Source: an uncultured Leptolinea sp. (GTDB lineage: Bacteria > Chloroflexota > Anaerolineae > Anaerolineales > Anaerolineaceae). Taken from it: a stretch of DNA of 64,000 nucleotides. The DNA lies in contig CAIKMQ010000003.1 of the NCBI GenBank assembly GCA_903828565.1, forward strand, positions 124,001-188,000, in the 5' to 3' direction. The notes beneath the pieces are model-generated. The model worked only from the letters and a program-made list of their open reading frames with translations. It was not told where the DNA came from and searched no databases. Made by a program: the position numbers and the translations under genes. Positions 61,356-64,000 of the stretch are shown piece after piece (the stretch's first letter is position 1; every line of letters begins with the position of its first letter).

Positions 61356-62819
61356 TTAATCAGATAATTGGCCCCCCATCAGGGCAGTCAATAACTCATC
61401 CAGAAGCATTTTCACGATCTTAGGGTCTGCCTGACCGCGGGTGTCGGCCATCACCTGGCCGAAGAACCACTGTGCCAGAGATACTTTGCCTTTCCGGTAG
61501 GCGGAAACTTCTGCCGGGTGAGCGTGCAATACCGCCTGAATGGTGGTTTTTAGTGAGTCAACGTCCGATACCTGCACCATCCCCTCGCGGGCAATGATCT
61601 CTTCCGGGTTTTTACCCGTATCGAGCATCCATTTCAGTAGTTGTTTCGCCATGGGTTGATTGATGGATCCTGTCTGCAGCCTGGCGAGCAGGTCGGCCAT
61701 ATTCGTAGGTGCCAACGGGTTGGCCTCCCAACCGATACCGCGGGCGTTCAGCTCTCCTGCCAATGGGCCGATAAGCCAACGGGCTGTTTCTTCCGCCAGT
61801 AAAATATCAGATGTGCAGCCAAGGAAGAATTGCTCCAGCCAGGGGTCAGCCAAGATCTGCTCAGCGAGTTCTAACGGGACGCTGTACTTCTGTTGGAATT
61901 GCCGGATACGTTCTTCCGGCAGGTCTGGCATCTCACGGCGGATGCGGTCCAGCCAGGCGCTGTCTACGACCAGGGGAGGCAGGTCGGGGTCGGGAAAGTA
62001 GCGGTAATCATGCGCTTCTTCCTTACCTCGCTGGGGAAAGGTGACCCCGGTATCTTCGTTCCAGCCGACCGTTTGCTGCTCCACCAATCCGCCGGAGAGC
62101 AGGACTTCCTGCTGACGCTGCATTTCGTAGGTAATCGCGCGCTCCATGGAGCGAAAGCTGTTCAGATTCTTGATTTCAGTGCGAGTCCCCAATAATTGGC
62201 TGCCGCGGGGGCGGAGGGATATATTGGCTTCGAACCGGATCTGGCCTTTTTCCATATCAGCGCTGCTTGCTTCAATGGCGCGTAATAATTGCTGTAGTTT
62301 CACGGCATACGCGCGGGCTTCAGCCGGGTTGCACAGGTCCGGCTCAGAGACGATCTCTAACAAGGGTACACCGGCGCGGTTTAGATCTACCAGGCTGTAC
62401 GCCTGCGGTTGTGTGATGTGGGTGAGTTTACCGGTATCTTCTTCCAGATGGACCCGCCGGATACGGATGACCTTCTCGCCCGCTACAGTACGGATGGTAA
62501 ACTTACCATTGACCGCCAGCGGTGTTTCGTATTGCGAGATCTGGTAACCCTTGGGCAGGTCCGGGTAAAAATAATTCTTGCGGGCAAAAATACTGCGGGG
62601 CAAAGGGGTACACCCGAGAGCCAGGGCTACCCGCAGTCCCAGTTCAACCGCCTGCCGATTGATCACCGGCAGGGTGCCGGGTAGCCCCAGGCAGACCGGG
62701 CAGACCGCACTGTTCGGTTCACTTTTGGCGGGGTCGGTGACTGTGCAGGCGCAGAACATTTTGGTGCGCGTGCTGAGCTCCGCATGCACCTCCAGGCCGA
62801 TGACCGCTTCGTAATCCAT
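61356..62819 (-). CDS. gatB: Aspartyl/glutamyl-tRNA(Asn/Gln) amidotransferase subunit B
   Basis: The 487-residue subunit of GatCAB starts with DYEAVIGLEVHAELSTRTKMFCACTV (zinc Cys pair with CPVCLGLPG), then NYFYPDLPKGYQISQYETPL, VHLEEDTGKLTH, DLNRAGVPLLEIVSEPD and DYRYFPDPDLPPL, plus the C-terminal YqeY-like tail. It channels ammonia to Glu-tRNA(Gln) or Asp-tRNA(Asn). It begins 7 bases after the aminotransferase stop and is probably co-transcribed with it. Confidence 0.96.
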   Translation of the reverse strand: MDYEAVIGLEVHAELSTRTKMFCACTVTDPAKSEPNSAVCPVCLGLPGTLPVINRQAVELGLRVALALGCTPLPRSIFARKNYFYPDLPKGYQISQYETPLAVNGKFTIRTVAGEKVIRIRRVHLEEDTGKLTHITQPQAYSLVDLNRAGVPLLEIVSEPDLCNPAEARAYAVKLQQLLRAIEASSADMEKGQIRFEANISLRPRGSQLLGTRTEIKNLNSFRSMERAITYEMQRQQEVLLSGGLVEQQTVGWNEDTGVTFPQRGKEEAHDYRYFPDPDLPPLVVDSAWLDRIRREMPDLPEERIRQFQQKYSVPLELAEQILADPWLEQFFLGCTSDILLAEETARWLIGPLAGELNARGIGWEANPLAPTNMADLLARLQTGSINQPMAKQLLKWMLDTGKNPEEIIAREGMVQVSDVDSLKTTIQAVLHAHPAEVSAYRKGKVSLAQWFFGQVMADTRGQADPKIVKMLLDELLTALMGGQLSD

Positions 62820-62825
62820 CAGGAG

Positions 62826-63989
62826 TTATCCCACGCGGCGCATAAAGCGTTCTAGGCGCCGCAGTGCTTCCTCAATCTTTTCATAGGAGGTAGCGTAGGA
62901 GCAACGGACAAAACCTTCTCCGCCAGTGCCGAAAGCGGAACCGGGCACCATTGCCACGTGTTCTTCATGAAGTAAACGCTCAGCAAAGGTCTCTTCATCC
63001 AGCCCGCTGAGGGTGATCTGTGGGAAGGCGTAGAAAGCCCCGCGTGGTTCAAAGGTCTTCAAGCCGAGGCTGTTCAATCCGCCGACGATCAACTGCCGGC
63101 GGCGGTCATACTCTGACACCATCTCGCGGACGAACGGCTCACCAGTCTTCAAAGCTTCCAGGGCGGCCAGCTGGCTCATGGTCGGTGCAGACATGACGGT
63201 GTATTGATGAATACGCAGCATGCCTTTGAGGATCTCTGCCGGTGCGGCAGCATAGCCGATACGCCAACCAGTCATGGCGTAAGCTTTTGAGAAGCCACCC
63301 AATAAAATGGTTCGCTCCTGCATGCCGGGGATGGAGGGGAAGCAGACGTGCTGGAAACCGTAAACCAGGCGGTCATAAATCTCGTCCGAGATCACCAGCA
63401 GGTCGTGCTTTTGAGCGACCTTCGCCAGCGCTTCCATGGTCTCGCGGGATGCTACAGCACCGGTCGGGTTGTTGGGATAGCCGAGGAAGAGTACTTTGGT
63501 TCGGGGTGTAATGGCAGCTTCAATATCTGCCGGTACCGGGGCAAAATTATTTTCCAGCCGACAGGGAACTTCCACTGCTTTCCCGCCCGCCAGTTCCACC
63601 TCTGCCTGGTAACTTACAAAGCAGGGTGTTGGAATGATTACCTCATCTCCCTGCTCCAGCACAGCATTAAAGACAAGGTAAAGGGCTTCAGAAACGCCAA
63701 CGGTGAGCATGATCTCTGTATCCGGGTTGTAGCTGACGCCGTACATCTTTTCTAGGTGCGCGGTGAGGGCCCGGCGCAGTTCGATAATCCCTGCGTTGGA
63801 GGTGTAATGTGTTTCCCCGTGTTGGATGGCTTGAATACCAGCAAGGCTGATCGGCTGCGGCGTAGTGAAATCTGGTTCGCCAATGCCAAGCGAGATGACA
63901 TCCTTCATGGTGGCTGCAATATCAAAGAATTTGCGGATGCCGGAAGGCTTTAGGTTGGTGACGCGCTGGTTCAAGAATGATTCTCGCAT
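62826..63989 (-). CDS. Class-I PLP aminotransferase (aspartate/aromatic type)
   Basis: The 387-residue fold-type-I enzyme has VISLGIGEPDFTTP, HYTSNAGIIELRRAL, FLGYPNNPTGAVAS, ISDEIYDRLVY and PLP lysine K235 in LLGGFSKAYAMTGWRIGYAA; the C-terminal Arg is in FVRCSYATS. It belongs to the broad AspC/alanine/aromatic group and substrate cannot be fixed by eye. AGGAG precedes ATG 63989 at the window edge. Confidence 0.92.
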   Translation of the reverse strand: MRESFLNQRVTNLKPSGIRKFFDIAATMKDVISLGIGEPDFTTPQPISLAGIQAIQHGETHYTSNAGIIELRRALTAHLEKMYGVSYNPDTEIMLTVGVSEALYLVFNAVLEQGDEVIIPTPCFVSYQAEVELAGGKAVEVPCRLENNFAPVPADIEAAITPRTKVLFLGYPNNPTGAVASRETMEALAKVAQKHDLLVISDEIYDRLVYGFQHVCFPSIPGMQERTILLGGFSKAYAMTGWRIGYAAAPAEILKGMLRIHQYTVMSAPTMSQLAALEALKTGEPFVREMVSEYDRRRQLIVGGLNSLGLKTFEPRGAFYAFPQITLSGLDEETFAERLLHEEHVAMVPGSAFGTGGEGFVRCSYATSYEKIEEALRRLERFMRRVG

Positions 63990-64000
63990 GGGTTTCTCCT

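Overview
The window reads as chromosomal DNA of a Chloroflexota bacterium, most likely from the Anaerolineae. This is inference from gene content: an FMN riboswitch in front of a RibXY-type riboflavin ABC importer, many lipoproteins with a short lipobox, a short EF-Ts, frequent GTG starts and moderately GC-rich coding sequence. Nearly all of it is ordinary chromosome. I see no CRISPR array, insertion sequence, transposase or intact prophage. The only mobile-element-like traces are two short copies of tRNA-Ser 3' ends next to the tRNA-Ser genes.

Layout. 0-6.5 kb: the 3' part of guaA, two membrane proteins (one with a C-terminal FHA domain), tRNA-Arg, surE, and small membrane and transglutaminase-like genes. 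6.5-10.7 kb: a PLP-dependent sulfur-amino-acid enzyme, then the riboswitch-controlled riboflavin importer (permease, lipoprotein, ATPase). 10.7-15.5 kb: an apparent operon of an AGPS-like FAD oxidase, a GlpD-like dehydrogenase and an FGGY kinase. 15.5-22.2 kb: two tandem SIMPL proteins, a class-III aminotransferase, a B12-binding-type radical SAM protein, an ArsR-DUF2087 regulator with its operator, and a methyltransferase. 22.2-22.8 kb: SRP RNA and two tRNA-Ser genes. 22.8-36.9 kb: birA, gyrA, a secreted metallophosphoesterase-NPCBM fusion, pncC, uvrC, a patatin, an AT-richer toroid-fold gene, a NYN nuclease, and a dnaX-ybaB-recR operon. 36.9-40.2 kb: a leftward MerR-VWA-small ORF-peptidase cluster with two strong promoters. 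40.2-51 kb: MazG, an M14-like peptidase, a KimA-like transporter, then the housekeeping run rpsB-tsf-pyrH-(MFS)-frr-uppS-cdsA-glpX. 51-57 kb: a Met-rich envelope protein diverging from a two-component system, followed by a Ca2+-type P-ATPase. 57-64 kb: rnhB, a glycosyltransferase, tRNA-Pro, a lipoprotein esterase, glutamate dehydrogenase, gatB and a class-I aminotransferase.

How genes work together. The clearest regulated units are: (i) FMN riboswitch plus terminator controlling the riboflavin importer; (ii) ArsR-DUF2087 with a perfect 10-bp inverted repeat over its own promoter; (iii) a MerR regulator whose promoter carries a dyad between -35 and -10, heading a VWA cluster; (iv) an OmpR-type two-component system with three TGTGAA direct repeats at an 11-bp period in the divergent intergenic region; (v) a promoter-leader-terminator module ahead of glutamate dehydrogenase that may be an attenuator or a small RNA.

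All assignments come from reading the sequence without database searches. Family names rest on motifs recognised by eye. Promoter and terminator calls are pattern-based.
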